Below, piece by piece: positions 33,262 through 42,998 of a stretch of DNA of 64,000 nt. Position numbers and translations under genes: made by a program. This DNA comes from an uncultured Chryseobacterium sp. (lineage in GTDB: Bacteria; Bacteroidota; Bacteroidia; Flavobacteriales; Weeksellaceae). The notes under the pieces were generated by a model. It made no database searches. It saw only the letters and a list, made by a program, of their open reading frames with translations, and had not been told where the DNA came from. Every line of letters begins with the position of its first letter. Positions within the stretch are counted from its first letter, which is position 1. Location of the stretch: the NCBI GenBank assembly GCA_913777465.1, contig CAJYRQ010000063.1, positions 1 through 64,000 of the forward strand. The letters are read 5' to 3'.

Positions 33262-34068
33262 TTAAACGATGCGTTCCTCTTCTTTTAGTATACTGTAAAA
33301 CCTACTCTCATCGAAGCTGTTTTTTGCCGCCTGGTATCCGATGTTAAAAATCTGCTCAAGGCGGTCTTTCCGTCTTTCAAAAGTACCGTAGGTAGAGAGT
33401 TCCTGGGAGGAAATGAACCAGTCGCAGTGATCGAATTTGATTTTTTCGATGCGGTAGGAAAGCAGGTCGTAGGAACGGGATACAATGGCTTTAATGGATT
33501 TCAGGTCACTGATCTTGATATCGTGGGGCGGGGAAACGAAAACGCCGATCAGCTTATCGCAATCCTTCCGGATGATATCTGCCGGAAAATTGTTCAGCAC
33601 ACCGCCGTCGCAGTACATTTCATCATCGATAATATAAGGGGTCGTCACGCCCGGAATAGAACATGAGGCGATGATGGCATCCACAATTTTAAAATTCTCG
33701 TCGAAAATCTTTTCAGTGCCACCCACAAGTTCCGTTGCTACGATTTTTACTTCCTTATCCAGATCGCCCAGCTTCATTTCCCCGAAAACAGGATTCAGGT
33801 AGTTCCTGAAAATCACCGACGAAACCAGCCCCGGCTGATTGAAAGCAAAATGCTTCCAGTTGAAAAAATAGATCGATTTGAAAAACTCCAGGATTTCTTC
33901 CGGCTTTTTACCGATGGCATACAGGCTTCCCACGATGGATCCTGCGCTGCAACAGGACAGCACATCAACAGCAATATTTTTTTCGGCTAAGAATTTCAAA
34001 ACCCCTGCATGGGCAATGCCCTTGGTTCCGCCTCCGGATAATACCAGTCCTACTTTCTCAGAATTCAT
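33262..34068 (-). CDS. Patatin-like phospholipase
   Basis: A 268-residue lipid acyl hydrolase. The oxyanion-hole motif is GGGTKGIAHAG (residues 12-22). The nucleophile elbow reads CCSAGS at about 39-44, where the canonical first Gly of GxSxG is Cys. The catalytic Asp lies in YCDGGVLNN. There is no signal peptide or membrane segment, so it acts in the cytoplasm or at the inner face of the membrane. The substrate is presumably a phospholipid. It is a single gene, leftward. Confidence 0.88.
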   Translation of the reverse strand: MNSEKVGLVLSGGGTKGIAHAGVLKFLAEKNIAVDVLSCCSAGSIVGSLYAIGKKPEEILEFFKSIYFFNWKHFAFNQPGLVSSVIFRNYLNPVFGEMKLGDLDKEVKIVATELVGGTEKIFDENFKIVDAIIASCSIPGVTTPYIIDDEMYCDGGVLNNFPADIIRKDCDKLIGVFVSPPHDIKISDLKSIKAIVSRSYDLLSYRIEKIKFDHCDWFISSQELSTYGTFERRKDRLEQIFNIGYQAAKNSFDESRFYSILKEEERIV

Positions 34069-34174
34069 GGATTAAATATAAGAAAACAGAATAGAATAAT
34101 GGGTCACATTTTTCCAGATCCGGTGATTTTGCCTTTTTTTAACACAAATAAAAATTAGATTAATACGGGTCGAA

Positions 34175-34210
34175 AGGCGGGAAGAAGGATATTGGATGCC
34201 GGAAGTTTTT
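34175..34210. repeat. Inverted partial copy of the 114-bp dispersed repeat
   Basis: GGCGGGAAGAAGGATATTGG followed by ATGCCGGAAGTTTTTA is the reverse complement, with changes, of the core of the units at 10398-10626. The flanks do not match. Confidence 0.5.
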
Positions 34211-34244
34211 ATAACTGAAATAATATGAGATTCCTGTTTAAGCA

Positions 34245-34269
34245 TTAAAAAAGCCCGGAAACTCCGGGC
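34245..34269 (-). terminator. Terminator of the PH-domain protein gene
   Basis: GCCCGGA and TCCGGGC pair perfectly around a 3-nt loop; on the minus strand TTTTTT follows. It lies about 20 nt beyond the gene stop. Confidence 0.85.
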
Positions 34270-34291
34270 TCAGGTATTTGAAAATATGATT

Positions 34292-34906
34292 CTAATTATT
34301 AAGGTACTTTTCGAAAATCCTCGAGAAATCTTTCTGGTTATATTTATCGAAGCTGGTGGTATTCCAGGCGAAAATATATTCGTTGATGGCTCTTAGTTCC
34401 TGGCTTTTCGAAACATTTTCCTGCTTTCCGGAAGCCACTGAAGTAATGGCTTTCTGGATGCTGTCGTTGGAAAAGTTCAGCAGCGAATGGTTGTGGTGAA
34501 CTTCCTGCTGAATGGCCAGCAATGCCTTGTAAAGGTCTTTCAGTTGGTCAATCTGCCCTTTGGCCACACTGATCATCATCGGAACATTCCCGATATTGAA
34601 TGAAATCTCCACATCCAGGTCAATGGTTCCCGCTGTCTGCAAAGCGATATTGGAAAACGGAAACTGATAATATTCGTATCTTTTCAGGACTCTTTTTTTA
34701 TCCAGAGCACTTGCCCCGTCAATATGGATCAGAGCACGGTTGGTAAAACAGTATTCGTCTCTTCTGGATTTGATGAGGAAGAAGATTTTCTCATTGTCTT
34801 CAGACAGGATATAATCATCAGAATCTACCTTGTCGTAATCCTGAGAAGAAATGATTTTCCCGATATCTCCCAGTCCCAGTGCTTCGGCCGCCAGTTTTTT
34901 AAACAT
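34292..34906 (-). CDS. PH-domain protein of the YvbH type
   Basis: A 204-residue cytoplasmic protein. The first 125 residues form a bacterial pleckstrin-homology-like domain (YILSEDNEKIFFLIKSRRDEYCFTNRALIHIDG...KRYEYYQFPFSNI, IDLDVEISFNIGN). The remainder (about 140-204, SNDSIQKAITSVA to FSRIFEKYLNN) matches the helical extension paired with this domain in YvbH-like proteins. The biochemical role is unknown. It lies 35 bp downstream of the lpdA stop on the same strand. Confidence 0.82.
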   Translation of the reverse strand: MFKKLAAEALGLGDIGKIISSQDYDKVDSDDYILSEDNEKIFFLIKSRRDEYCFTNRALIHIDGASALDKKRVLKRYEYYQFPFSNIALQTAGTIDLDVEISFNIGNVPMMISVAKGQIDQLKDLYKALLAIQQEVHHNHSLLNFSNDSIQKAITSVASGKQENVSKSQELRAINEYIFAWNTTSFDKYNQKDFSRIFEKYLNN

Positions 34907-34941
34907 CGATTATGGTATTTAATTATTAGTTTATGTATTTC

Positions 34942-36330
34942 TTAAATGTGGATCACTTCACCGTAAGCAGCCGCAGCCGCTTCCATAATGGCTTCGGAAA
35001 CCGTCGGGTGCGGGTGGATGGATTTGATGATTTCGTGACCGGTCGTTTCAAGTTTTCTTGCCACCACCGCTTCAGCCACCATATCGGTAACGCCTTCTCC
35101 GATCATGTGGCAACCCAGCCACTCACCGTATTTCGCATCGAAAATTACTTTGATGAAACCGTCGGTATTTCCGTTAGCCGTTGCTTTTCCGCTGGCAGAA
35201 AGAGGGAACTTCCCTACTTTGATCTCGTAACCTTTTTCTTTTGCCTGCTTTTCGGTAAGACCTACCGAAGCAACTTCAGGATGACAGTACGTACATCCCG
35301 GGATATTGCCGTAATCGATTTTCTCTACGTGCATTCCCTTGATCTTCTCTACACAGGTAATTCCTTCCGCAGAAGCCACGTGTGCCAGAGCCTGAGTCGG
35401 GATCAGGTCACCGATCGCATAATAACCAGGAACTGAAGTTTCGTACCATTCGTTTACCAGTACTCTTCCTTTATCCGTCTGGATGCCCACTTCTTCAAGA
35501 CCGATGTTCTCGATATTGGCAGCGATTCCTACGGCAGAAAGTAAAATATCCGCTTCCAGGGTAATGTTCCCTTTCGCTGTTTTTACCGTAGCTTTTACGC
35601 CTTCTCCGCTGGTATCCACGCTTTCTACGGAAGCATTGGTCATGATCTCGATGCCTGTCTTTTTCAGGGACTTTTCAAGGTGCTTGGAGATTTCCTCATC
35701 TTCTACCGGCACGATGTTCGGCATGAATTCCACCACGGTTACTTTGGTTCCCATGGTATTGTAGAAATCGGCAAATTCTACCCCGATGGCTCCTGAACCT
35801 ACAACGATCATTGATTTCGGCTGCTCCGGAAGAGACAGTGCCTGTCGGTACCCGATTACTTTTTTACCATCCTGCGGCAGGTTCGGTAATTCTCTTGAAC
35901 GTGCTCCGGTGGCAATAATAATATGTGTTCCTGTATATTCGGTTGTTTTTCCTTCCTTATCGGTAACGGAAACTTTTTTACCCTTCTGAACCTTTGCGGT
36001 TCCCATGATCACATCGATCTTATTTTTTTTCATCAGGAACTCAATCCCTTTGCTCATTTTGTTGGCTACGCCACGGCTTCTCTGGATTACGTTCGGGAAC
36101 TCGAAGCTTCCTTCCACTTTATTCAGTCCGTAATCTTCAGCGTGGTTGATATAATGAAAAACCTGCGCAGATTTTAACAAAGCTTTTGTCGGAATACATC
36201 CCCAGTTCAGGCAGATCCCTCCTAAGTTTTCTTTCTCGATAATGGCAGTTTTGAAACCCAATTGTGCTGCTCTGATCGCTGTAACATATCCACCAGGACC
36301 ACTTCCGATGACAATAATATCGTAGTTCAT
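34942..36330 (-). CDS. lpdA: Dihydrolipoyl dehydrogenase (E3)
   Basis: A 462-residue flavoprotein that reoxidises dihydrolipoamide in 2-oxoacid dehydrogenase complexes and the glycine cleavage system. The FAD motif is IVIGSGPGGYVTAIRAAQLG, the redox-active disulfide lies in GGICLNWGCIPTKA, the NAD motif is VVGSGAIGVEFADFY, and the C-terminal His-Glu pair is in HPHPTVSEAIMEA. Length is standard. The fused E1 component is encoded 22 kb away in this window, so the complex genes are not clustered. Confidence 0.96.
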   Translation of the reverse strand: MNYDIIVIGSGPGGYVTAIRAAQLGFKTAIIEKENLGGICLNWGCIPTKALLKSAQVFHYINHAEDYGLNKVEGSFEFPNVIQRSRGVANKMSKGIEFLMKKNKIDVIMGTAKVQKGKKVSVTDKEGKTTEYTGTHIIIATGARSRELPNLPQDGKKVIGYRQALSLPEQPKSMIVVGSGAIGVEFADFYNTMGTKVTVVEFMPNIVPVEDEEISKHLEKSLKKTGIEIMTNASVESVDTSGEGVKATVKTAKGNITLEADILLSAVGIAANIENIGLEEVGIQTDKGRVLVNEWYETSVPGYYAIGDLIPTQALAHVASAEGITCVEKIKGMHVEKIDYGNIPGCTYCHPEVASVGLTEKQAKEKGYEIKVGKFPLSASGKATANGNTDGFIKVIFDAKYGEWLGCHMIGEGVTDMVAEAVVARKLETTGHEIIKSIHPHPTVSEAIMEAAAAAYGEVIHI

Positions 36331-36500
36331 TATAATAAAAATTTTTATGCGAATTTAAGGAAAAATATCGGAAAAGGCGCATTCCTCAAAAATTGGCAGG
36401 CGGTGAATTTCCGGGACGGCTTCTGAGAGAATGAAAGTATTTCAATTCACCAAAAAGAAAACATTCAGAGATCTCCGTTCTCAGAAGGAATTGCATATAA

Positions 36501-36533
36501 AAAGCCCGTTCCAAAGGGTTGAAACGGACTTTT
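36501..36533 (-). terminator. Terminator of the small secreted protein gene
   Basis: AAGCCCGTTCC and GAAACGGACTT pair with two mismatches around AAAGGGTT; on the minus strand TTTTTA follows. It lies about 25 nt beyond the stop at 36558. Confidence 0.7.
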
Positions 36534-36557
36534 ATTTATTAAGTTAAACGGTTGATG

Positions 36558-36821
36558 TTATCTCGCACTTCTCAGCAGGCGTTTTTCATTGGCATATCTT
36601 TCATTCAATGCTCTCAGCTGATCCCGCTTCATTTTCTTCGTTGCCAGAGGATGGTTCAGGATCAGCTTTCGCTCCCGATTGTATCTCTGTGCCAGTTCCT
36701 GGGATTTGCTGCTGGTAAGCTGGCCTTTTGAAGGGTGCGGCGGTGCCGGCGGTCGTCTCTGTCCGTAAGCGTTTACCGATAATCCGAGCAAAATGAGGGT
36801 GGTGATTAAAAACTTTTTCAT
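36558..36821 (-). CDS. Small secreted basic protein
   Basis: An 87-residue protein with a signal peptide (MKKFLITTLILLGLSVNAYG). The mature part has a Pro-rich start (QRRPPAPPHPSKGQ) and a helical basic body rich in Arg and Lys. No family is recognised. It may be periplasmic. It is a single gene followed by a terminator. Confidence 0.65.
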   Translation of the reverse strand: MKKFLITTLILLGLSVNAYGQRRPPAPPHPSKGQLTSSKSQELAQRYNRERKLILNHPLATKKMKRDQLRALNERYANEKRLLRSAR

Positions 36822-36921
36822 GACGTGTACTTTTTCAAATGATTTAAATGTAAATGATTATCCATTACTTTCATTCCGTTACCAATCAATCATCAGCAGA
36901 TATCATACCATATTTTCAGGA

Positions 36922-39579
36922 TTATTTTATTTCAATATTTTGTTTCAGCGGAAGGTTCTTCGATGAGTTTCCGACGAAAATCCGGTACGTTCCTTTTTCG
37001 ACAGTCCGGTTCATTTTTTCATCCAGAAACTGTAATTCTTTCACCGGGACTTCAATCGAAATCTGTTTGGATTCCCCGGGTTTTAAATAGACTTTCCGGA
37101 AGCCTTTCAGCTCGATGACGGGTCTTGAAACCGTAGCCAGCAGGTCTTTTACGTACAACTGCACCACTTCGCTTCCCGGTTTTGAACCGGTATTCTTTAC
37201 ATTGACTTTAGCGATAATCGTATCATTCTCAGAAAAAACCGACTGGTTTAATTCCAGCCCCGAAAATTCAAAAGTGGTGTAGCTTAACCCGAAGCCGAAC
37301 GGGTACAGCGGCTCACCGCTCAGGTCATAATAATCGTTTCCTCTTCCGGTCGGATGGTGGTTGTAGGATAAAGGCAGCTGCCCCTCTTCCACCGGGAAAG
37401 TCACCGGCAGTTTCCCGGACGGATTTTCTGCTCCGAATAGTATTTTGGCCACGGCATTTCCGCCTTCTTCCCCCGGATACCAGACATCGAGAATGGCCCC
37501 AACCTCATCTTTCCAGTCCGTTATTTTGATCGCAGACCCCCCGACCAATACCACGGCAACCGGTTTGTTTAATGCCGAAACTTCATGAATAAAAGCTTCC
37601 TGGTTTCCCGGCAGGCTCAGCGAAGACCGGTCCTGGAATTCCCCTTCATGTATCCCGGCGGTTACGATAATGTAATCTGCATTTCCGGCCTGTCTTACGG
37701 CCTCGTCGTAATCCTTCCTATAATCGTTCAGCCCGTAATTCCAGATCAGCTCGATGTTGGCTTCTCCCCGGTCTTCATGGAATTCCACGGTAAGGTCATA
37801 TTGCTGGTTTTTAATGAAATCGAAATCAACAGTTTTCGTGGAATAACTCAGTTTTTCCCAGTTGTCAATCAGCAATTTTCCGTTGAGATACAATCGGAAA
37901 CCATCGTTTCCACGAAGCCCCAATTGGTATTTCCCCGACTCCGGTGCCTGCAGCTTTCCAGTCCATCTTACGCTGTAGTTATCGGGCTGCAGCTTTTCCG
38001 GATTGGGGGAATAGAGGGTCCATTTGAAATTCAGCTGCCCGTCCTGTTTTTCAAAAGCAGGAACTCCCGTTAGGTCCGGATTGGCAAAATATTTTCCCTG
38101 CAGCCCTTTTCCGTTTCCGGATGATAAAAATTCCGCGGGAACGGTAACAAACTTTTTCAGGTTCCAGTCGATTCCTTTTGAATAGGTAATTTCAACATTT
38201 TTATTTTTAACGAAATTCCGGATTCCCTCCAGAATGCTCACTTTCTTGTTTCCCGGACCGGAATAGCCGCCCAGCCTTGCATCGGCCGCGTCGGTTCCTA
38301 CAACAAGAATCTTTTTCACATGTTCAGGAACCGGAAGCGTTTTATCGTTATTCTGAAGCAGGACAAAGGATTCAATGGCTGTTCTTTCCGCCAAGGGCTT
38401 GTGGTTGATTTTTTTTAGATCCTGAACATCTTTATCGGAAACATAAGGGTTTTCAAACAATCCGAGTTCAAATTTCGCCCTCAATACCCTGGCCACCGCA
38501 TCGTCGATTCTTTCTTTTGAAATCCTTCCGTCCAGGAACGGTGGGATAAAAAGCTGGTAATGTTTGTATTCGGTCTGGAAAATGACATCCAGCCCGGCGT
38601 TGATGGCCTGTGCAGAGGCATCATCGTAATCCTTCGCCGTAAAATGCAGTACATTGGCTCCACCGACGGCACTGGCATCGCTAATCACGAAGCCTTTAAA
38701 ATTCCAGTCTTTTTTTAATTTTTCCGTCAGCAGCCAATAATTGGCTGTCGAAGGCCTGCCGTCCAGCAGATTGTAGGAAGTCATTACCGAAAGGCTTTTC
38801 CCCTGATGAAAGGCTTTTTCAAAAGGAACCAAGTGCGTTTCCTCCAGGTATCTTTTGCTCCAGTGGATCGGATATGAATCGCGGCCGCCTTCGCCGACGT
38901 TTGCCAAAAAGTGTTTCGGCGTGGTGATGATTCCCATATTCTCAAAGGAGCTGACAAAACTAACGCCCATAACCGAAGTCAGAAAAGGATCTTCGCCATA
39001 CGTCTCCTCGGTTCTTCCCCAACGGACATCGCTCGCTAGATTCACCACCGGGGTTAAAATCTGCCGGACCCCTCTCAATTTTGATTCTCTGGCAATGGCT
39101 GTTGAAACCTGTTTCATCAATTCAGGATTGAAAGTAGCAGCAAGGCCGATAGCCTGTGGGAAAGCCGTTGCTCCTTCCCGCACCAGTCCGTGCAGCGCTT
39201 CATCAAACGGAATGATGGGAATACCCAACCTTGATTCTTCGACAAAATATTTCTGGATGGCATTAATTTTTTTGGTCAGCTTTTCCGCATCCTCATTGGC
39301 ATTGTACGTGAGCATCTGTCCGGCGGCGCCGCCACCTTGGTTTCCGGCACTTACCTGAAGCCCGAAAATCCCATGAGCATACTGGCCTTTCGGAACATTA
39401 TCGAGATCACCGGGAATCATGAAACACTGCCAGAACTTTTCTTCAGGCGTCATTCTTTTCAAAAGATCCTGCACCCTTACTTCTACAGGCTGTTTCGGAT
39501 CTTTATACAACGGTTTCTGAGCGGATATAAAAACGGAACCCAATAATGTAATTCCAATGAATGTAAAATTTAATTTCAT
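36922..39579 (-). CDS. Secreted glycoside hydrolase family 3 enzyme with PA14 domain
   Basis: An 885-residue beta-glycosidase. After a signal peptide (to about residue 20, VFISAQ), the GH3 (alpha/beta)8 domain contains RLGIPIIPFDEALHG, a KHFLAN motif and the nucleophile Asp in FVISDASAVGG. The C-terminal alpha/beta domain begins near 395 and is interrupted by a PA14 carbohydrate-binding domain (GLQGKYFANPDLTG to IELIWNY), as in other PA14-containing GH3 enzymes. A fibronectin-III-like domain closes the protein (VNVKNTGSKPGSEVVQLYVKD). Substrate is not decidable; the pairing with a fucosidase suggests a plant or host glycan. Its ATG overlaps the fucosidase stop by one base. Confidence 0.93.
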   Translation of the reverse strand: MKLNFTFIGITLLGSVFISAQKPLYKDPKQPVEVRVQDLLKRMTPEEKFWQCFMIPGDLDNVPKGQYAHGIFGLQVSAGNQGGGAAGQMLTYNANEDAEKLTKKINAIQKYFVEESRLGIPIIPFDEALHGLVREGATAFPQAIGLAATFNPELMKQVSTAIARESKLRGVRQILTPVVNLASDVRWGRTEETYGEDPFLTSVMGVSFVSSFENMGIITTPKHFLANVGEGGRDSYPIHWSKRYLEETHLVPFEKAFHQGKSLSVMTSYNLLDGRPSTANYWLLTEKLKKDWNFKGFVISDASAVGGANVLHFTAKDYDDASAQAINAGLDVIFQTEYKHYQLFIPPFLDGRISKERIDDAVARVLRAKFELGLFENPYVSDKDVQDLKKINHKPLAERTAIESFVLLQNNDKTLPVPEHVKKILVVGTDAADARLGGYSGPGNKKVSILEGIRNFVKNKNVEITYSKGIDWNLKKFVTVPAEFLSSGNGKGLQGKYFANPDLTGVPAFEKQDGQLNFKWTLYSPNPEKLQPDNYSVRWTGKLQAPESGKYQLGLRGNDGFRLYLNGKLLIDNWEKLSYSTKTVDFDFIKNQQYDLTVEFHEDRGEANIELIWNYGLNDYRKDYDEAVRQAGNADYIIVTAGIHEGEFQDRSSLSLPGNQEAFIHEVSALNKPVAVVLVGGSAIKITDWKDEVGAILDVWYPGEEGGNAVAKILFGAENPSGKLPVTFPVEEGQLPLSYNHHPTGRGNDYYDLSGEPLYPFGFGLSYTTFEFSGLELNQSVFSENDTIIAKVNVKNTGSKPGSEVVQLYVKDLLATVSRPVIELKGFRKVYLKPGESKQISIEVPVKELQFLDEKMNRTVEKGTYRIFVGNSSKNLPLKQNIEIK

Positions 39580-41021
39580 TATTGAACGATTTGGATAACG
39601 GTTGCATATTTTAATCCGGCCCTTTGTTCCGGTAATTTAACATCAATGAAATTTCCGGTTTTCTTCCACTGAATTTTTCCTGGCAGTCCCAATACTTTCA
39701 ATGATTTTGGCTTATAATTTTCAGGAATGGTGAAGTGTAAGGTTGAAGGAGATTTATATTCCGTTTGTTCATCCAAGTGGAAAACATTCACCGTTTTTCC
39801 GTCTTTACTTTTTGTATAATAAAAGTTTCCGTCATGATAAGGAGCGATGCTGCGCGTTGCAAAGACCGCCGATTGATTTTTATCCATCCATCCGGAAATT
39901 TCCTTTAATCTTTCATACACCACACCATCATAATCCCCATTGGGACCGGGAGCGATGTTCATCAGGTAATTTCCACCCCTGGAAATGATTTTCACCAGCG
40001 TTTCGATGATCTTCTGGGAAGATTTGTAATTGTCGTTCGGCACATAGGAGAAGGAATCGCCCATCGTAATACAGCTTTCCCACGGAATATCCAAAGCCTT
40101 TTCGGGAACCGCCTGCTCCGGCGTGACGTAATTTTCCCATTTTCCGGGAACGGTGCGGTCCACCACAATAATCCCGGGCTGGTTTTTCCGGGCCATGGTC
40201 CCGATCTTATCCATGTCGATGTCCTGTTCTACCTTTATAGTCCTCTGCCATTCCACCTTCGGATCGATGGTATGGAACGGGCGTACCCAGCCTCCGTCCA
40301 GCCAGAGGATATCGATCTTTCCATAGCCGGAAGTGATTTCGTTTAACTGGTTAAACGTAAATTTCTTAAAATTTTCCCAGCGTTCCGGGTATTTCTTCGG
40401 ATCGTAATTCACGTTCCGGTCTTTCGGCGGAAAATAGGACCACCAATAATCATCGGAATGCCAGTCGGGTTTTGAAAAATAGGCGCCGATTTTAAAACCT
40501 TCATTTCTGAAGGTGTTGAAAATTTCCTTGGCGACATTTGCCTTCGGGTTCTTCGAAAAAGGCGTTTTGGCAGAGGTTATTTTGTAATCGGATTCTTTGG
40601 TGTCGAACATGGCAAAGCCATCGTGGTGCTTGGTGGTAAAAACCACATATTTCATGCCTGCCTTTTTTGCCGCATCCGCCCATTTCTGAGGGTTGAACTG
40701 CGTCGGATTGAAGGTGGTCTGAAGGTTTTCGTAGTTTTTCAGATATTCATAATATGATTTCCCGTGCTCCGGCTTTCGCTGGGTCCAGGATTCATCTTCC
40801 GGGCAGAGGCTCCAGCTTTCCACAATTCCCCACTGGCTGTAGGTTCCCCAATGCATGAACAATCCGAATTTCAGATCCTGCCAGTTTTCAAGATTCTGAG
40901 CTACCAAGGGATCGGCAGGTTTCTGATAGCCCTCGGAAACGTTGTGGGCCTGGGAAAAAAGAGCGGATGAAAGGAATAAAGAAGAGAACAGCAAAGTCTT
41001 CGTTTTGGGTAAGATGAACAT
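39579..41021 (-). CDS. Secreted alpha-L-fucosidase, GH29
   Basis: A 480-residue enzyme with a signal peptide (LLFSSLFLSSALFSQA). The GH29 barrel shows FGLFMHWGTYSQWG, KYVVFTTKHHDGFAMFDTKESDY, FKIGAYFSKPDWH and the nucleophile Asp in KIDILWLDGGW. A small C-terminal beta-sandwich follows. It removes fucose from glycans or glycoconjugates outside the cytoplasm. It is the first gene of a two-gene operon with the GH3 enzyme (TAATG junction). No SusC/SusD pair or regulator is next to it. Confidence 0.93.
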   Translation of the reverse strand: MFILPKTKTLLFSSLFLSSALFSQAHNVSEGYQKPADPLVAQNLENWQDLKFGLFMHWGTYSQWGIVESWSLCPEDESWTQRKPEHGKSYYEYLKNYENLQTTFNPTQFNPQKWADAAKKAGMKYVVFTTKHHDGFAMFDTKESDYKITSAKTPFSKNPKANVAKEIFNTFRNEGFKIGAYFSKPDWHSDDYWWSYFPPKDRNVNYDPKKYPERWENFKKFTFNQLNEITSGYGKIDILWLDGGWVRPFHTIDPKVEWQRTIKVEQDIDMDKIGTMARKNQPGIIVVDRTVPGKWENYVTPEQAVPEKALDIPWESCITMGDSFSYVPNDNYKSSQKIIETLVKIISRGGNYLMNIAPGPNGDYDGVVYERLKEISGWMDKNQSAVFATRSIAPYHDGNFYYTKSKDGKTVNVFHLDEQTEYKSPSTLHFTIPENYKPKSLKVLGLPGKIQWKKTGNFIDVKLPEQRAGLKYATVIQIVQ

Positions 41022-41167
41022 TAAGTTTAGTTTTGGCTAATTTAATGATCATTTAAGGAATGGACAAACGATTTTTTATAGATAGGGTTTTAACTGCATG
41101 AGGTACATGAGATATAGACCAGCGGCTTTGAAAACACTTTTACGGATAATGATCTGCGGTTTACATT

Positions 41168-41892
41168 TAACCGCAAAAGGTTCAAAAGACTTACCTGCTG
41201 TTTAATAAAGCTGAATTACAGGACGCCGGATAAGTTCACAAAAGCTTCAAAAATCGAAGATTTTATATTCCATGTTTAAAGCAATATTAATCATGGGTGA
41301 CTGAGGTTACTCTAAGCTGTCATCAGTGAAATCTGCGTTATCTGCAAAATCTGCGTGAGATAAAAACAAAAAATAAAACGATTTCCGCAAGAATTCAGAG
41401 GTGAGTCTTTCCATACTCTTCGCTAATACTATGTTTAGATCTCTACAGGATGACAAACGGGACGTAAAATTTTTAAAATAAACGCAAACATCTGTGAAAA
41501 TCTGTGCGAATCTGTGGTTGCATCCAGCTGCAAAAATTTTTAACCGCAAAAGGTTCAAAAGACTTACTTGCTGTTTAATAAAGTTGAATTACAGGACGCC
41601 GGATAAGTTCACAAAAGCTTCAAAAATCGGAGATTTTATATTCCATGTTTAAAGCAATATTAATCATGGGTGACTGAAATTACTCTAAGCTGTCATCAGT
41701 GAAATCTGCATTATTTGCAAAATCTGCGTGAGATAAAAACAAAAAATAAAACGATTTCCGCAAGAATTCAGAGGTGAGTCTTTCCATACTCTTCGCTAAT
41801 ACTATGTTTAGATCCCTACCGGGATGACAAATAGGACGTAAAATTTTAAAATAAACGCAAACATCTGTGAAAATCTGTGCGAATCTGTGGTT
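41168..41892. repeat. Near-identical tandem duplication with a 373-bp period
   Basis: Two copies start TAACCGCAAAAGGTTCAAAA at 41168 and 41541 and run to about 41540 and 41892 with only scattered substitutions, indicating recent duplication. They contain the Bacteroidota-type phrases GAAATCTGCxTTATxTGCAA and AACATCTGTGAAAATCTGTG. A partial third occurrence (ATCATCTGTGAAAATCCGTG) is at about 42001-42020. Frames across it (leftward 41307-41558 and 41680-41964) are near-copies of each other and I do not regard them as genes. The whole 41022-42095 interval lacks a supportable gene. Confidence 0.85.
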
Positions 41893-42095
41893 CAAATCTA
41901 ACTCCGAACATTTAAAATCTTTGATTTTAATCTGATGTGTTCCAAAATATCCACAAACCATCAAAATTCTTTTTGTGACTTATGTGTTAAAATCCTACAC
42001 AATCATCTGTGAAAATCCGTGCCATTTGTGGGAGATTTTTTACCGCAAAGAAATAGCCATCCTGTGGCTGAGCGGAGCAGAAGCCATATACATTT

Positions 42096-42998
42096 TTAAT
42101 TTTTATGGATTAAATCTTTGAATGCCCTTTCAATAGTGGGATAAATAAAGCGGAAGCCGCTTTTCACCAATTTTTCAGGATATACATTTCGGCTTTTGAG
42201 CAGCAATTCGGTTTCGGTTCTTAAAAATACGGAGGCGATCTCCAACTGCCATACCGCAGCATTCAAACCGACAGGGATTTTCATTTCCTGCCTTAATTTT
42301 TTCATGAAAGCCTCATTGGATAAAGGATTGGGTGCCGTGATGTTGATTGCTCCGGAAATACTTTCATCATTAATACTATATTCAACCGCCCGGCAGAAAT
42401 CTTCGATATGGATCCAGCTCACCTTCTGGTTTCCCAAGCCCTGCTTTCCGCCCAGGCCGAATTTCGTCAGCATTTTCATTTTCGGAAAAGCTCCGCCGTT
42501 TTTTCCCAGCACAATGGAGGTCCGCAAAGCTACTTTTCTTACATTGCCCGTATTTGTACTGAAAAATTCCTGCTCCCAGCTTTTGCAGATGTTCATGGAA
42601 AAATCGTCGCCGATGATTCCGTTTTCTTCGGTGTTGAGCTGGGTTTCCGAATGGATGTATATGGTTGCCGAACCGGCATTCAGCCAGACTTTCGGTTTGG
42701 ACTTGCATTGGTCAACGGCCTGTTGAAGAATATTCGTACTTTTTATCCGGGAATCATAGATTTCCTGCTTATTTTTTGGTGTGTACCGGCAATCCACAGA
42801 TTTTCCGGCTAGATTAATCAGCACATCTGCATTTTCGAGCAGGTTTTTCCATTCGCCCAAGGTCCTGGCGTCCCAGTGGAATTCGTTTCTTCGTTTTGGG
42901 TTGCGGGTCAGGATATAAACCTGATGGCCTTTATCCGTAAAGTATTGTTCGAGGTTTTTTCCGAGGAAGCCGGTTCCGGCAGCGATGATGATTTTCAT
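42096..42998 (-). CDS. TIGR01777-family NAD-dependent epimerase-like protein
   Basis: A 300-residue extended-SDR protein. The N-terminal nucleotide motif is AAGTGFLGKNL. NLAGKSVDCRYTPKNKQEIYDSRIKST, the RTSIVLGKNGGAFPKM segment and KVSWIHIEDFCRAV are hallmarks of the TIGR01777 (YfcH-like) family. The C-terminal conserved segment PEKLVKSGFRFIYPTIERAFKDL is intact. The reaction is unknown. It is the last gene of the leftward operon downstream of the GbsR regulator. Confidence 0.9.
   Translation of the reverse strand: MKIIIAAGTGFLGKNLEQYFTDKGHQVYILTRNPKRRNEFHWDARTLGEWKNLLENADVLINLAGKSVDCRYTPKNKQEIYDSRIKSTNILQQAVDQCKSKPKVWLNAGSATIYIHSETQLNTEENGIIGDDFSMNICKSWEQEFFSTNTGNVRKVALRTSIVLGKNGGAFPKMKMLTKFGLGGKQGLGNQKVSWIHIEDFCRAVEYSINDESISGAINITAPNPLSNEAFMKKLRQEMKIPVGLNAAVWQLEIASVFLRTETELLLKSRNVYPEKLVKSGFRFIYPTIERAFKDLIHKN

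Noticed and set aside
41307-41558. Leftward 83-residue frame in the duplicated region
   Set aside because: It repeats almost unchanged at 41680-41964 and is composed of ATCTGTGAAAATCTGTG repeat text; no promoter or family.
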